DNA of 29,565 nt from a bacterium. Its GTDB lineage: Bacteria; Gemmatimonadota; Glassbacteria; GWA2-58-10. Location: NCBI GenBank assembly GCA_021372515.1, contig JAJFUG010000129.1, positions 1 to 29,565 of the forward strand, in the 5' to 3' direction. A program made the position numbers and the translations under genes. The notes under the pieces were generated by a model. The model saw only the letters and a list, made by a program, of their open reading frames with translations, did not search any database and had not been told where the DNA came from. Of this stretch, positions 1 through 8,212 are shown piece by piece (the stretch's first letter is position 1; the number at the start of each line of letters is the position of its first letter).

Positions 1-266
1 CCGGCGCGGCGGAACGAGTCGGAGATGTGGGCGTGCCAGTGGTCCACCACCTGCTGCGGGGTCTGGCCGCTCTTGTCCGCGGCGATGGTGATCGGCACCC
101 CATGCTCATCCGTCCCGCCGATGTACAGCACATCCAGGCCCTTGAGACGGCAATAGCGCACGAACACATCCGCCGGAAGGTAGGCCCCGGCCAGGTGGCC
201 CAGGTGAATGGGGCCGTTGGCGTAGGGCAGGGCGCTGGTTACGAGAACTTTCTGTTTTTTATCCAT
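1..266 (-). CDS. metG: Methionyl-tRNA synthetase, N-terminal part (runs off the window)
   Basis: Charges tRNA-Met with methionine in the cytoplasm. Only the first 88 codons are present; the rest lies left of position 1. Translation from the ATG at 266 begins [18 protein letters not shown], followed by the class I HIGH-type motif HLGH (residues 21-24) and GGTDEHG (about residues 50-56). All of this is diagnostic of the MetRS catalytic domain. The KMSKS loop and any C-terminal tRNA-binding domain are outside the window. AGGA lies directly against the ATG, so the ribosome-binding site is not textbook. It is on the same strand as metK and downstream of it, separated by 307 bp packed with palindromic repeats, so it may have its own promoter. 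Confidence 0.95.
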   Translation of the reverse strand, partial: MDKKQKVLVTSALPYANGPIHLGHLAGAYLPADVFVRYCRLKGLDVLYIGGTDEHGVPITIAADKSGQTPQQVVDHWHAHISDSFRRA

Positions 267-305
267 TCCTGTTTCCGGTTACGGTTCGTGTTGAAACCGT
301 TCCTA

Positions 306-367
306 ATTCATATTCCATTGCTCGTAGGGGCGGGTTTAAAACCCGCCCCTACAGGTCATTCATATTC
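306..367. repeat. 29-bp palindrome flanked by 10-bp direct repeats
   Basis: GTAGGGGCGGGTTT (324-337) pairs perfectly with AAACCCGCCCCTAC (339-352) around one A. The direct repeat ATTCATATTC occurs on each side (306-315 and 358-367), which looks like a target duplication around a short insertion. It sits in the leader or promoter zone of metG. I see no coding capacity. Palindromes beginning GTAGGGGC are common interspersed elements in many uncultured bacteria (from memory). Confidence 0.6.
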
Positions 368-379
368 TATCCTGCCAGG

Positions 380-513
380 ACAACCCCCGCCCGCTTGCAG
401 CGGGCACCCCCTTTGTTAAGGGGGAATCAAACGGCCGGCTTTCCCGCCGGTTCCCCCGATGTCTGGGGCCCGGGCTTTCATTCCCCCTTAGAAAAGGGGA
501 TACAGGGGGTTGT
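380..513. repeat. MITE/REP-like element, copy A (about 134 bp)
   Basis: The ends are inverted repeats ACAACCCCC (380-388) and GGGGGTTGT (505-513). Inside are hairpins GCCCGC/GCGGGC (389-405), CCCCCTT/AAGGGGG-like (407-424) and CCCCTTAGAAAAGGGG (about 484-499). The left arm resembles the right arm of the element at 29163-29327 read on the other strand (shared hairpin GCCCGCTTnnAGCGGGC followed by ACCCC). It carries no ORF of its own. Together with the palindromes at 306-367 and 520-539 it fills the metK-metG gap. Confidence 0.55.
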
Positions 514-519
514 ATTTCA

Positions 520-539
520 GGGCACGGCGCACCGTGCCC
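520..539. repeat. Short GC-rich palindrome downstream of metK
   Basis: GGGCACGG (520-527), loop CGCA, CCGTGCCC (532-539). It lies 35 nt past the metK stop on the minus strand. There is no T-run after it on that strand, so intrinsic termination is doubtful. It shares the GGGCACGGCGC core with the palindrome at 5793-5814, so both probably belong to one dispersed family. Confidence 0.5.
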
Positions 540-573
540 CTCCAGGATTGCCTAATCGTGCTGCCGGGATGCC

Positions 574-1791
<1,218 letters not shown>

Positions 1792-1867
1792 CGAACTTTT
1801 TCCTTCAGTTCAGGGTTGAATGTTTTTATGGGTGTAAGGCATCAATAAGAAATCGGCGTAAAAATTT

Positions 1868-1896
1868 AAGATAGTAATGCATTTGAGATTATGCAA
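1868..1896 (-). promoter_or_regulatory. Possible sigma70-type promoter for metK
   Basis: On the minus strand TTGCAT (1896-1891), a 17-nt spacer and TATCTT (1873-1868) lie about 77 nt upstream of the metK ATG, in an AT-rich stretch that contrasts with its surroundings. An overlapping alternative is TTGTTG-17-TACTAT. Match quality is moderate and this organism's consensus is unknown. Confidence 0.3.
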
Positions 1897-1931
1897 CAAT
1901 TTAGACACGATTCGTTCTTCGGGGTCGGATA

Positions 1932-3419
1932 TCAGCCCCGTCCCTCCAGCACGCTCCGGGCGTGGGAGGCCACGATCCGGTCGATCTCGTCGCTCTGCTC
2001 GCGGCTCAAGACCGGCTCCAGCGGGCGGGCCATGATCTCGCGCGCTTTCTGTTCGGCCCGGGCCGCCATGCCGCGCACCTCTTTCGCAGTCCAGGCCTCC
2101 CAGGCCAGGCATTCGGTCAGGCCGCCCAGCCAGAACTCGTTGCGGTAGTTGTCAGCGGTGAAATCGGTGGTGACAAAATTGCCCTCCGGGCCGACCTGAC
2201 GGATCAGGTCGAGGGCCAGGGTCCGCTCGTTCACCTCGAAGCCGCGCAGCATGCGGCGCACCTGGGCCGTGACCTCGCAGTCCAGCACCAGCTGGACCGG
2301 GCTGTAGGTGAGGCCGAACTCCAACTGCCCCACCGTGCCGATCCCGCAGGCCCCGCACAGAAGGGGGAACAGGCTGGAGAGGGCTTTCTCCATCCCGGCC
2401 TGGAACCCCGGCTCGCAGGAGTTGGTCTTGCCGCCGTGCACACCGGCGGTGATTCCGTACAGCTCGCGGAAAATCTGGATGCGCGCCCCCAGCAGTGTGG
2501 CCCGGTCCGGCCCGGCGTAGGGGAAACTGAGCGTGCCCATGTCGCAGTAGCCGCCGGTGAAATCGAGGCTCAGCACGGCCTCGGGGTTCACGGCCCAGCC
2601 CAGGACCAGCCCGGCCAGGGTCTCGGCCAGGCCCAGGGCCAGGGTGGCCGCGCCGCTGGCCGGGGCGGTGGTCCCGGCCGCGGGCATGGTGTCCAGCGAC
2701 TGCGGCAGGCCGCGGCGCACGTACTCGATGAAAATCTCGGCCATGTTGGGGTCGAGCGCCAGGGGCGAGCGGGTCTCGGCGTAGCCCACCAGCACCGGCT
2801 CGCGCAATAGCGCCTCGCGGCTGCCGCGCACCACAATGGCTATCTCCTCGATGGCGCGGATGTCGGCCACGCTCCAGGCCTCGATCCCGCCGATCTTGCG
2901 CGTGTACTTGACCAGCTCGGCGGCCAGGGTCACGCAACGCAGCTCGTGCGGCATTCCCTGGTCGGAGACCGGCAAGCCGGACCAGGTGATCTCATCCAGG
3001 GCGTTGATCAGCTTGAACGAGTCGTAGACATCCTCCAGCGTGGCGTAGCGGCGGCGTCCCTCCAGGTCCAGCAACAGGGCGCAGAAACCGCCCGCGTTGA
3101 CCGCGAAATCGTGGTGCAGCTCCTCGCCGCGCTGCCAGTAGCTGAACTCCGAGTAGCGCTGGGCCTGCTTGAGCCCGACCCGCGCCGGGCTGAGGAAATC
3201 GCGCCGAAGGTGCGCTACTGCGTTCTCCACCACGTCGGTAGGTATTTTCACTGTGAGACCATCCGCGCACAGCGAGCCCCCGGCCTCGATCAGGTGCTGC
3301 CGCGCCCGGTCGTGGTGCACCCGCAGGCCCACGCCCGCCAGGATATCGAGCGCCGCAGAATGTACGAGCTGCATCTCCCTGTCGCTCAGGACACGGACCC
3401 TGCCGGACAGCCTTGCCAT
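1932..3419 (-). CDS. MttB-family (trimethylamine/glycine-betaine type) corrinoid methyltransferase, non-pyrrolysine
   Basis: This family moves a methyl group from a quaternary or tertiary amine to a cobalamin-bearing corrinoid protein. The 495-residue product matches MttB-type proteins through the core (SLDFTGGYCDMGTLSFPYAG, YGITAGVHGGKTNSCEPG, FWLGGLTECLAWEAW). The frame runs through without an in-frame amber codon, so it belongs with the non-pyrrolysine members, of which the glycine betaine methyltransferase MtgB is the characterised example. I chose the ATG at 3419 because GGAGG sits 5 nt upstream; the frame stays open to 3500, but that extension lacks a ribosome-binding site and family similarity. 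No corrinoid protein, corrinoid reductase or second methyltransferase gene is adjacent. The neighbours downstream are metK and metG, consistent with methyl-group metabolism, but the substrate cannot be read from sequence. Confidence 0.85.
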   Translation of the reverse strand: MARLSGRVRVLSDREMQLVHSAALDILAGVGLRVHHDRARQHLIEAGGSLCADGLTVKIPTDVVENAVAHLRRDFLSPARVGLKQAQRYSEFSYWQRGEELHHDFAVNAGGFCALLLDLEGRRRYATLEDVYDSFKLINALDEITWSGLPVSDQGMPHELRCVTLAAELVKYTRKIGGIEAWSVADIRAIEEIAIVVRGSREALLREPVLVGYAETRSPLALDPNMAEIFIEYVRRGLPQSLDTMPAAGTTAPASGAATLALGLAETLAGLVLGWAVNPEAVLSLDFTGGYCDMGTLSFPYAGPDRATLLGARIQIFRELYGITAGVHGGKTNSCEPGFQAGMEKALSSLFPLLCGACGIGTVGQLEFGLTYSPVQLVLDCEVTAQVRRMLRGFEVNERTLALDLIRQVGPEGNFVTTDFTADNYRNEFWLGGLTECLAWEAWTAKEVRGMAARAEQKAREIMARPLEPVLSREQSDEIDRIVASHARSVLEGRG

Positions 3420-3524
3420 CTGTGCCTCCATCGGAGATTCATTTTTACGGACTGGAAAATCCCAATTTACAGCGGGGGCCTTTTGCGGACAAGAGCGCAT
3501 TTCGCCACCGCGATGAGTGAAAAC

Positions 3525-3553
3525 TTGACACCCGCCGCGGCCGGATATAGGAT
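3525..3553 (+). promoter_or_regulatory. Sigma70-like promoter for the Tat epimerase-like gene
   Basis: Perfect -35 TTGACA (3525-3530), 17-nt spacer, and -10 TAGGAT (3548-3553; TATAGG overlaps at 15-nt spacing). It lies 63 nt upstream of the chosen ATG at 3617, in the divergent intergenic region shared with the MttB-family gene. Confidence 0.5.
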
Positions 3554-3616
3554 TCTCCGGGAGACTGAACCAATTACCGCCAATGCGGGAATATGAAAAC
3601 TCACAGGAGGAGATGC

Positions 3617-4558
3617 ATGAAAGCGGAAATAATGAACGAATCCCTCTCGCGCCGTCAGGTGCTCAAGGCCTCGGCCCTCACCCTGGGCGCGGCCGCCCTG
3701 ACTGCCTGCGGACAGGCGCCCTCCGCCGGAGGGGCGGAGGCAGCCCCGGCCGCCGCGCCCGCGGTAAAGAACATGAACCTCTCCCTGGCCGCCTACTCGA
3801 TGCGCGATGAGCTTACCGCCGGCAAGATGGACATCTTCGGCTTCATCGACTACTGCGCCGAGCTGAACATCCCGGGAGCGGAGCTCACCTCCTACTATTT
3901 CAAGCCCGATTTCGACAAAGCCTACCTGCACGAGATCAAGCACCACGCCCACCGCTCCGGGATCGTAGTCAGCGGCACGGCGATAGGCAACGATTTCTGC
4001 CTGCCCACCCCGGAGGAGCGTGACGCTGAGGTGGCCAAGGTCAAGCAGTGGATCGACAACTCGGTCGAGTTTTTCGCCCCGCACATCCGTATTTTCGGCG
4101 GCAAGCTGAAAGAGGGCATGGACAAGCAGCAAATGATAGTCCAGATCGCCGACTGCATCAAGAAATGCCTGGACTACGCCGGCGAGCGCGGTGTGTTCCT
4201 GGGCCTGGAGAACCACGGCGGGATCACTGAGTACGTGGAGGACCACCTGGCGATCTGCGACGCGGTGGGGACTCACCCCTGGTTCGGGATCAACCTGGAC
4301 GGCGGCAACTACCATCACGATGCCTGGGAGTCACTGGCCAAGGCCATTCCCCGCTCCGTGAACGTCCAGGTTAAAGTTGACATGTACGACAACGAGGACA
4401 AAGAGTTCCCGGTGGACCTGCCGCGCCTGGCCAAGCTGCTGAGTGACGGAGGCTACAAGGGCTGGGTCGCCCTGGAGTACGAGTCGAAAGAGGACCCGCG
4501 CACGGCTATTCCGCGCTGGATCGGTGAGATGAAAAAAGCGTTCGGTTGCGGAGCCTGA
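3617..4558 (+). CDS. Tat-exported, probably lipid-anchored sugar phosphate isomerase/epimerase-like TIM-barrel protein
   Basis: The 313-residue protein starts with a twin-arginine signal, SRRQVL (residues 11-16), a hydrophobic stretch and lipobox-like LTAC with Cys31, so it should cross the membrane folded and be acylated. The rest resembles the xylose isomerase-like TIM-barrel (AP endonuclease 2) family. Candidate metal ligands are the Glu of GLENHGG, the Asp of INLDGGN and the Glu of ALEYES. The position usually held by His in the HVKD strand reads VQVKVD, so that ligand may be replaced. The start at 3617 has AGGAGG 6 nt upstream; an ATG at 3593 lacks this. The rlmI-like gene follows after 16 nt, so the two are probably cotranscribed. 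The substrate is unknown; neighbouring sugar genes make a keto-sugar plausible. Confidence 0.82.
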   Translation: MKAEIMNESLSRRQVLKASALTLGAAALTACGQAPSAGGAEAAPAAAPAVKNMNLSLAAYSMRDELTAGKMDIFGFIDYCAELNIPGAELTSYYFKPDFDKAYLHEIKHHAHRSGIVVSGTAIGNDFCLPTPEERDAEVAKVKQWIDNSVEFFAPHIRIFGGKLKEGMDKQQMIVQIADCIKKCLDYAGERGVFLGLENHGGITEYVEDHLAICDAVGTHPWFGINLDGGNYHHDAWESLAKAIPRSVNVQVKVDMYDNEDKEFPVDLPRLAKLLSDGGYKGWVALEYESKEDPRTAIPRWIGEMKKAFGCGA

Positions 4559-4574
4559 GAGCGGGGGAGTCGGG

Positions 4575-5759
4575 ATGCAGAAAGTGAAAGTCACGCTCGC
4601 CCGGGGCCGTGAAAAGCCGGTCCTGGGCGGGCATCCCTGGATTTTCAGCGGGGCGGTGCGCAGCGTGGAGCCAGCCGGTGCGACGGCCGGTTCGGCCTGC
4701 GACATCGTTTCGCAGGACGGCGCCTGGCTGGCGGCGGGCTATCTCAACAGCGCCAGCCAGATAATCTGCCGCGTGGTGAGCCGTGAGCCGGGAGAGTCCT
4801 GGGCCAGGCCGCTTCTGGAGCAACGCCTGGATCAGGCCCTGTCCCTGCGTGAGCGGATCAGGCCCCCGGACACGGATTGCCTGCGCCTGGTCAACTCGGA
4901 GGGCGATTTCCTTCCCGGCATGGTGGTGGACCGCTACGGGCCCGGCCTGGTGGTGGAACTGAACACCGCCGGGGCGGAGACGCTGCGCCCGGAGCTGGTC
5001 CGGGCCCTGGTGGAGCGCCTGGAGCCGGAATTCGTGTTCGAGAACAGCACCGGCCCGGCGCGCGCCGAGGAGGGGCTGGAGCCGGTCAAGGGGCCGTTGT
5101 ACGGCGAAGTCACGGACAATTTGACTGTGACCGAGCACGGCCACCGTTTCCGGGTGGACCCGGTCGCCGGGCAGAAAACCGGTTTCTTCCTGGACCAGCG
5201 CGAGAACCGCGCCCTGTCCGCGCGCTGGATGAGCCCCGGGGCACGGGCGCTCAACCTGTTCTGCTACAGCGGGGCTTTCTCGGTCTACCTGGCCGCCGCC
5301 GGGGCCGCGAGCGTGACCGGGGTGGATTCCTCGGTCCCGGCGCTCGAGACCGCGGCGGAGAACTACCGCCTCAACGGCCTCGACCCGGCCGCGCACCCGC
5401 TGGTCCGGGAGGATGCTTTCGAGTACCTGCGCCATGACAGCGGGCCCTATGCTCTTACGGTCTGCGACCCGCCGCCCCTGGCCAGGCGTTCCTCGCATGT
5501 CGAGCGGGCCAGCCGGGCCTACAAGGACATCAACCGTCTGGCCCTGGGCGCCCTCGCGCCCGGCGGGGTGCTGCTCACGTTCTCCTGCTCGGGCCACGTG
5601 GACCCGCGCCTGTTCCGTCAGATCGTGTTCGCCGCGGCGGTGGAGGCGGGCCGCACGGTGCGGGTGCTGCAAGTCCTGGGCGCGGGCGCGGACCATCCGG
5701 TCAGCCTGTTCCATCCCGAGGGCGAATATCTGAAAGGGTTGCTGCTGCAGGTGGAGTGA
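4575..5759 (+). CDS. rlmI: RlmI/RlmK-type SAM-dependent 23S rRNA methyltransferase
   Basis: RlmI methylates C1962 of 23S rRNA (E. coli numbering) using SAM. The 394-residue length is close to E. coli RlmI. The N-terminal PUA domain (about residues 1-80) begins KVTLARGREKPVLGGHPWIFSGA. A central domain contains GQKTGFFLDQRENR, then SAM-binding motif I as NLFCYSGAFSVYLAAAGA followed by the acidic GVDSS. The catalytic-loop region reads VCDPPPLARR, and TFSCSGHV follows. The DPP motif of this family usually continues with F, so DPPPL is a mild variant. GGGGGAG precedes the ATG. The gene is 16 nt after the Tat epimerase-like gene with no obvious functional link. The specific rRNA position is inferred from the family. 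Confidence 0.88.
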   Translation: MQKVKVTLARGREKPVLGGHPWIFSGAVRSVEPAGATAGSACDIVSQDGAWLAAGYLNSASQIICRVVSREPGESWARPLLEQRLDQALSLRERIRPPDTDCLRLVNSEGDFLPGMVVDRYGPGLVVELNTAGAETLRPELVRALVERLEPEFVFENSTGPARAEEGLEPVKGPLYGEVTDNLTVTEHGHRFRVDPVAGQKTGFFLDQRENRALSARWMSPGARALNLFCYSGAFSVYLAAAGAASVTGVDSSVPALETAAENYRLNGLDPAAHPLVREDAFEYLRHDSGPYALTVCDPPPLARRSSHVERASRAYKDINRLALGALAPGGVLLTFSCSGHVDPRLFRQIVFAAAVEAGRTVRVLQVLGAGADHPVSLFHPEGEYLKGLLLQVE

Positions 5760-5787
5760 AATATCTTTGTCGGTTAAATGATTAAAA

Positions 5788-5825
5788 AAGCAGGGGCACG
5801 GCGCGCCGTGCCCCTTTTCTTTTTC
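5788..5825. terminator. Perfect 22-bp palindrome acting as terminator between convergent genes
   Basis: GGGGCACGGCG (5793-5803) is followed directly by its complement CGCCGTGCCCC (5804-5814), then TTTTCTTTTTC on the plus strand. AAAAAG precedes it, giving a short T-run on the minus strand too. It lies between convergent rlmI (ends 5759) and the GH28 gene (ends 5860). Its core matches the palindrome at 520-539, so a dispersed repeat may have been recruited as a terminator. Confidence 0.7.
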
Positions 5826-5859
5826 AGATACTACCTTTGCTGGTTTTCCGGGCCGTGGA

Positions 5860-7476
5860 TCACTTTCCGCCGCGGTTGCCGGACTCGAACACCGCCTTGA
5901 GGTCGGCCCCGGCGGCGGCCTCCACCGCTTTGCCCACCCCGGACAGGTCGCTCGCCATCAGGCTGATCCGCTCGTTCGGCCCCACCAGGCGCAGGAACGC
6001 CGGCGCGCCATCCGCCGGGCGGCAGCCGCGCAGAAGGGCGTTGCTTACACCCCGGAACTCGACCGTGGGCAGCGCGGGCGCATCCGGCCGCCGCTCGCTG
6101 AACCCGTCCAGGTCCAGACCCTTCACATCCTCCAGCACCAGCGCCGGGCGCGAGTCCGCACTCTCCAGCGCGAAATCGATATTCTCCAGCCGCAGGCCCT
6201 CGGCGTGACGGATATACAGCCCGTAGGCGGGCAGCGAGTCGAACATGACCGCCTCGGGGTAATCCGCCTCCAGCTCGGGCACGGGCCGGGCGTAATTTTC
6301 TTTGGTGCCGCCGCCCGGGAAAGTGAAACGCAGGTTGGACAGGGTGATCCCGTTCAACGGGTGTCCGGGCAACCCCGTGACCGAGCAGCCGTAGGCCTCC
6401 ACGCCCGAGGCGATGATGTCGCTGACCACCACGTTGCGGAACGTGCCGATGCCGGGCTTGGGCATGCCCGCCTTGAACGGCCGGGCGCGGTTGGCGAAAC
6501 GCAGGAACAGCGGGACCATCACGTTTTTCACCGCTATGTTCGAAATCGTCACGTTCTCCAGCGTGCCGCCGTCCACTATCTCCAGCACTATCCCGCCGAT
6601 CCCCTTGGGCAGGGCGTAGAAGCCTTTCTTGCCGATGTAGGAGTCGATTACGCAGTTGGAGATGCTGATGTTCTTGAACCCGCCGTTGGACTCCGTCCCC
6701 ATCTTGATCGCGTTGCAGCCGCTGCCCAGCACGCAGTTGGTCACGGTGACATTCTCGGTGGGAGTGTCGGCCGTGCTCTTCAGGGTCAGGGCGTCGTCAT
6801 CACTGTTGCCGTAGCAGTCGGAAATGGTGACGTTGCGGCAGCAGTCCACGTCGATCATGTCGTTGTTGTACGTGCTGTGGTTGTAGACATGGATGCCGCG
6901 GACGGAAAGGAACTCGCAGTTCAGGTAGTGCTGCATCCAGAGCGGCGAGCTGGTGAGCGTTATCCCCTCGACCCGGATGTGCTTGCAGCTCACCATGCGG
7001 ATCACGTCCGGCCGGCTGCCGTACTCGCTCCACTGGAAGCGCTGCCCATTGCCGTGGATTGTGCCGCCGCCGGTCAGGCCCAGGTGGTGCTGGCCCTCGG
7101 CGAAGATCAGGCTCTGGCTGACATAGCCATCCGTGTAGGAGCGGAAACCGGGACGGATGCGCGGGTAGTCCAACGTGTCCGGGCTGCCCAGCAGGGTGGC
7201 CCCTGTGGCCAGCTCCAGGGTGACATTGCTCTTGAGGATGATCGTGCCGGAAAGGTAGGTCCCCGGCGCAAAGCAGACCGTGCCGCCACTGTCGGCGTGG
7301 GCCAGGTCCACGGCTTTCTGGATCGCGCGCGTGTCCTTGGTCACGCCGTCACCCGCCGCGCCCAGCTCGCGCACGTCGTAACGCTTCTGCGCCGCCGCCG
7401 ACGAAAGCGGCAGGCAGACGAGAATGGCCGCACAGAGCACCTTGACTGATAAACCGGTTGCAGCTCGCATGAGCAT
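5860..7476 (-). CDS. Secreted glycoside hydrolase family 28 (polygalacturonase/rhamnogalacturonidase-like)
   Basis: GH28 enzymes hydrolyse pectic chains at galacturonosyl linkages. The 538-residue product has a signal peptide (hydrophobic core about residues 10-28, likely cut near AAAQ). It then shows the beta-helix entry typical of the family, YDVRELGAAGDGVTKDT with FAPGTYLSGTI. Catalytic-region motifs are NNDMID (204-209) and SDDDALTLK (225-233). The GHG motif of classical polygalacturonases is replaced by GCNAIKMGTES (253-263), and I do not see the RIK motif, so this is a distant branch with uncertain specificity. The GTG/ATG choice is between ATG 7476 and ATG 7470; AAAAGGAC fits the second better by spacing. 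A short secreted ORF lies upstream on the same strand. The ExuT-like transporter at 20192 could take up its products. Confidence 0.85.
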   Translation of the reverse strand: MLMRAATGLSVKVLCAAILVCLPLSSAAAQKRYDVRELGAAGDGVTKDTRAIQKAVDLAHADSGGTVCFAPGTYLSGTIILKSNVTLELATGATLLGSPDTLDYPRIRPGFRSYTDGYVSQSLIFAEGQHHLGLTGGGTIHGNGQRFQWSEYGSRPDVIRMVSCKHIRVEGITLTSSPLWMQHYLNCEFLSVRGIHVYNHSTYNNDMIDVDCCRNVTISDCYGNSDDDALTLKSTADTPTENVTVTNCVLGSGCNAIKMGTESNGGFKNISISNCVIDSYIGKKGFYALPKGIGGIVLEIVDGGTLENVTISNIAVKNVMVPLFLRFANRARPFKAGMPKPGIGTFRNVVVSDIIASGVEAYGCSVTGLPGHPLNGITLSNLRFTFPGGGTKENYARPVPELEADYPEAVMFDSLPAYGLYIRHAEGLRLENIDFALESADSRPALVLEDVKGLDLDGFSERRPDAPALPTVEFRGVSNALLRGCRPADGAPAFLRLVGPNERISLMASDLSGVGKAVEAAAGADLKAVFESGNRGGK

Positions 7477-7586
7477 CGTCCTTTTTTGGAATGAACGCCA
7501 TGTTGCGCGGATAGGCCATAGCGCGGCGTCTCGGTCGCGCGTGACGGAAAAGGTGTATCTGTTCAGCCCGGCTGCGGCGCCGCCTT

Positions 7587-7940
7587 TCAGCGCACGTGCA
7601 GAAGCAGCACGCTCAGGCCGGGAATACTCAGGTTAAGTCCCTCTCCGGACAGAGCGGCGGCATCCAGCGCGCTGCGGCTGCTGCTGTCCACCAGCTCCGC
7701 CTCGGCGATTCCGGCCAGCGGGTAAGGCAGGCCGCCGGGCCGCAGGTCGTGCTCGATCGTGTAGTAGGGGGTGGACAGGCGGAGCACTCCGGCGGCCTCG
7801 TCCCGGTTGACCGCGTACGGTTGCGGCCAACATCCGTTGGCGGCCTGGTTTTCAACGGCGCAGGCGCGGCTCATGGGTGATAGGCTGCATACGGCCAGTA
7901 ACAGGATCGTCCGGAAACAGGTTGCGCTCATGGCTGGCAT
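7587..7940 (-). CDS. Short secreted protein, possibly an internally deleted remnant
   Basis: The 117-residue ORF has a signal peptide (hydrophobic residues about 10-20, AxA-like site near SRACA). RBS GGGAG is 7 nt before the ATG. I do not recognise a complete domain. The N-terminal mature part (residues about 42-75: LRLSTPYYTIEHDLRPGG) resembles the opening strand of large secreted carbohydrate-active proteins, in which a parent or reference sequence continues for hundreds of residues. The last residues (LNLSIPGLSVLLLHVR) resemble the closing beta-strand of a glycosidase C-terminal sandwich. The two ends could be what is left after an in-frame deletion. It is 110 bp upstream of the GH28 gene on the same strand and may be cotranscribed. 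It could also be a genuine small protein. Confidence 0.5.
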   Translation of the reverse strand: MPAMSATCFRTILLLAVCSLSPMSRACAVENQAANGCWPQPYAVNRDEAAGVLRLSTPYYTIEHDLRPGGLPYPLAGIAEAELVDSSSRSALDAAALSGEGLNLSIPGLSVLLLHVR

Positions 7941-8083
7941 GACGCGTCTCCCAGACTTGCAATCATAAAGGAAGCGGAAGGGAAAAAGCTGAATGTGAAG
8001 GCAGGCTTGGCCCGGCCCGCTCTCCCGAAAGCTCCGGGCACGCCTCGCTGAGGAATCTACAAGACTGGATCGAGGGAGGCAAC

Positions 8084-8124
8084 ACAGAAAAATATCGCCC
8101 CGGTGAGCATTATCACCGGGGCGA
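8084..8124 (-). terminator. Rho-independent terminator of the DEAD-box helicase gene
   Basis: Perfect 12-bp stem TCGCCCCGGTGA (8095-8106) and TCACCGGGGCGA (8113-8124) with loop GCATTA. Read on the minus strand it is followed by TATTTTTCTGT. It lies 89 nt past the helicase stop. Confidence 0.8.
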
Positions 8125-8170
8125 AGAATGGCGTGGGATGCCGGGCGGGTCGGCAGTTGCCGTCAGGGCC

Positions 8171-8196
8171 GACCTCCAGGCCGGGGCCTGGAGGTC
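8171..8196. repeat. Perfect 12-bp hairpin just after the helicase stop codon
   Basis: GACCTCCAGGCC (8171-8182), two G, GGCCTGGAGGTC (8185-8196). It is 17 nt past the stop of the minus-strand helicase gene and lacks a following T-run. It may protect the mRNA 3' end or act together with the terminator at 8084-8124. Confidence 0.55.
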
Positions 8197-8212
8197 TCCC
8201 GCACCGCGTCTC

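Noticed and set aside
1792-1931. SAM riboswitch upstream of metK
   Set aside because: I looked for the conserved SAM-I/II/IV style cores and saw only AT-rich sequence without matching stems; a covariance search could still overturn this.
1962-2810. Antisense ORF over the MttB-family gene
   Set aside because: Shadow frame with no recognisable domain and no ribosome-binding site.
1932-3419. Pyrrolysine-containing MttB
   Set aside because: The frame is continuous with no internal TAG, so no pyrrolysine is encoded.
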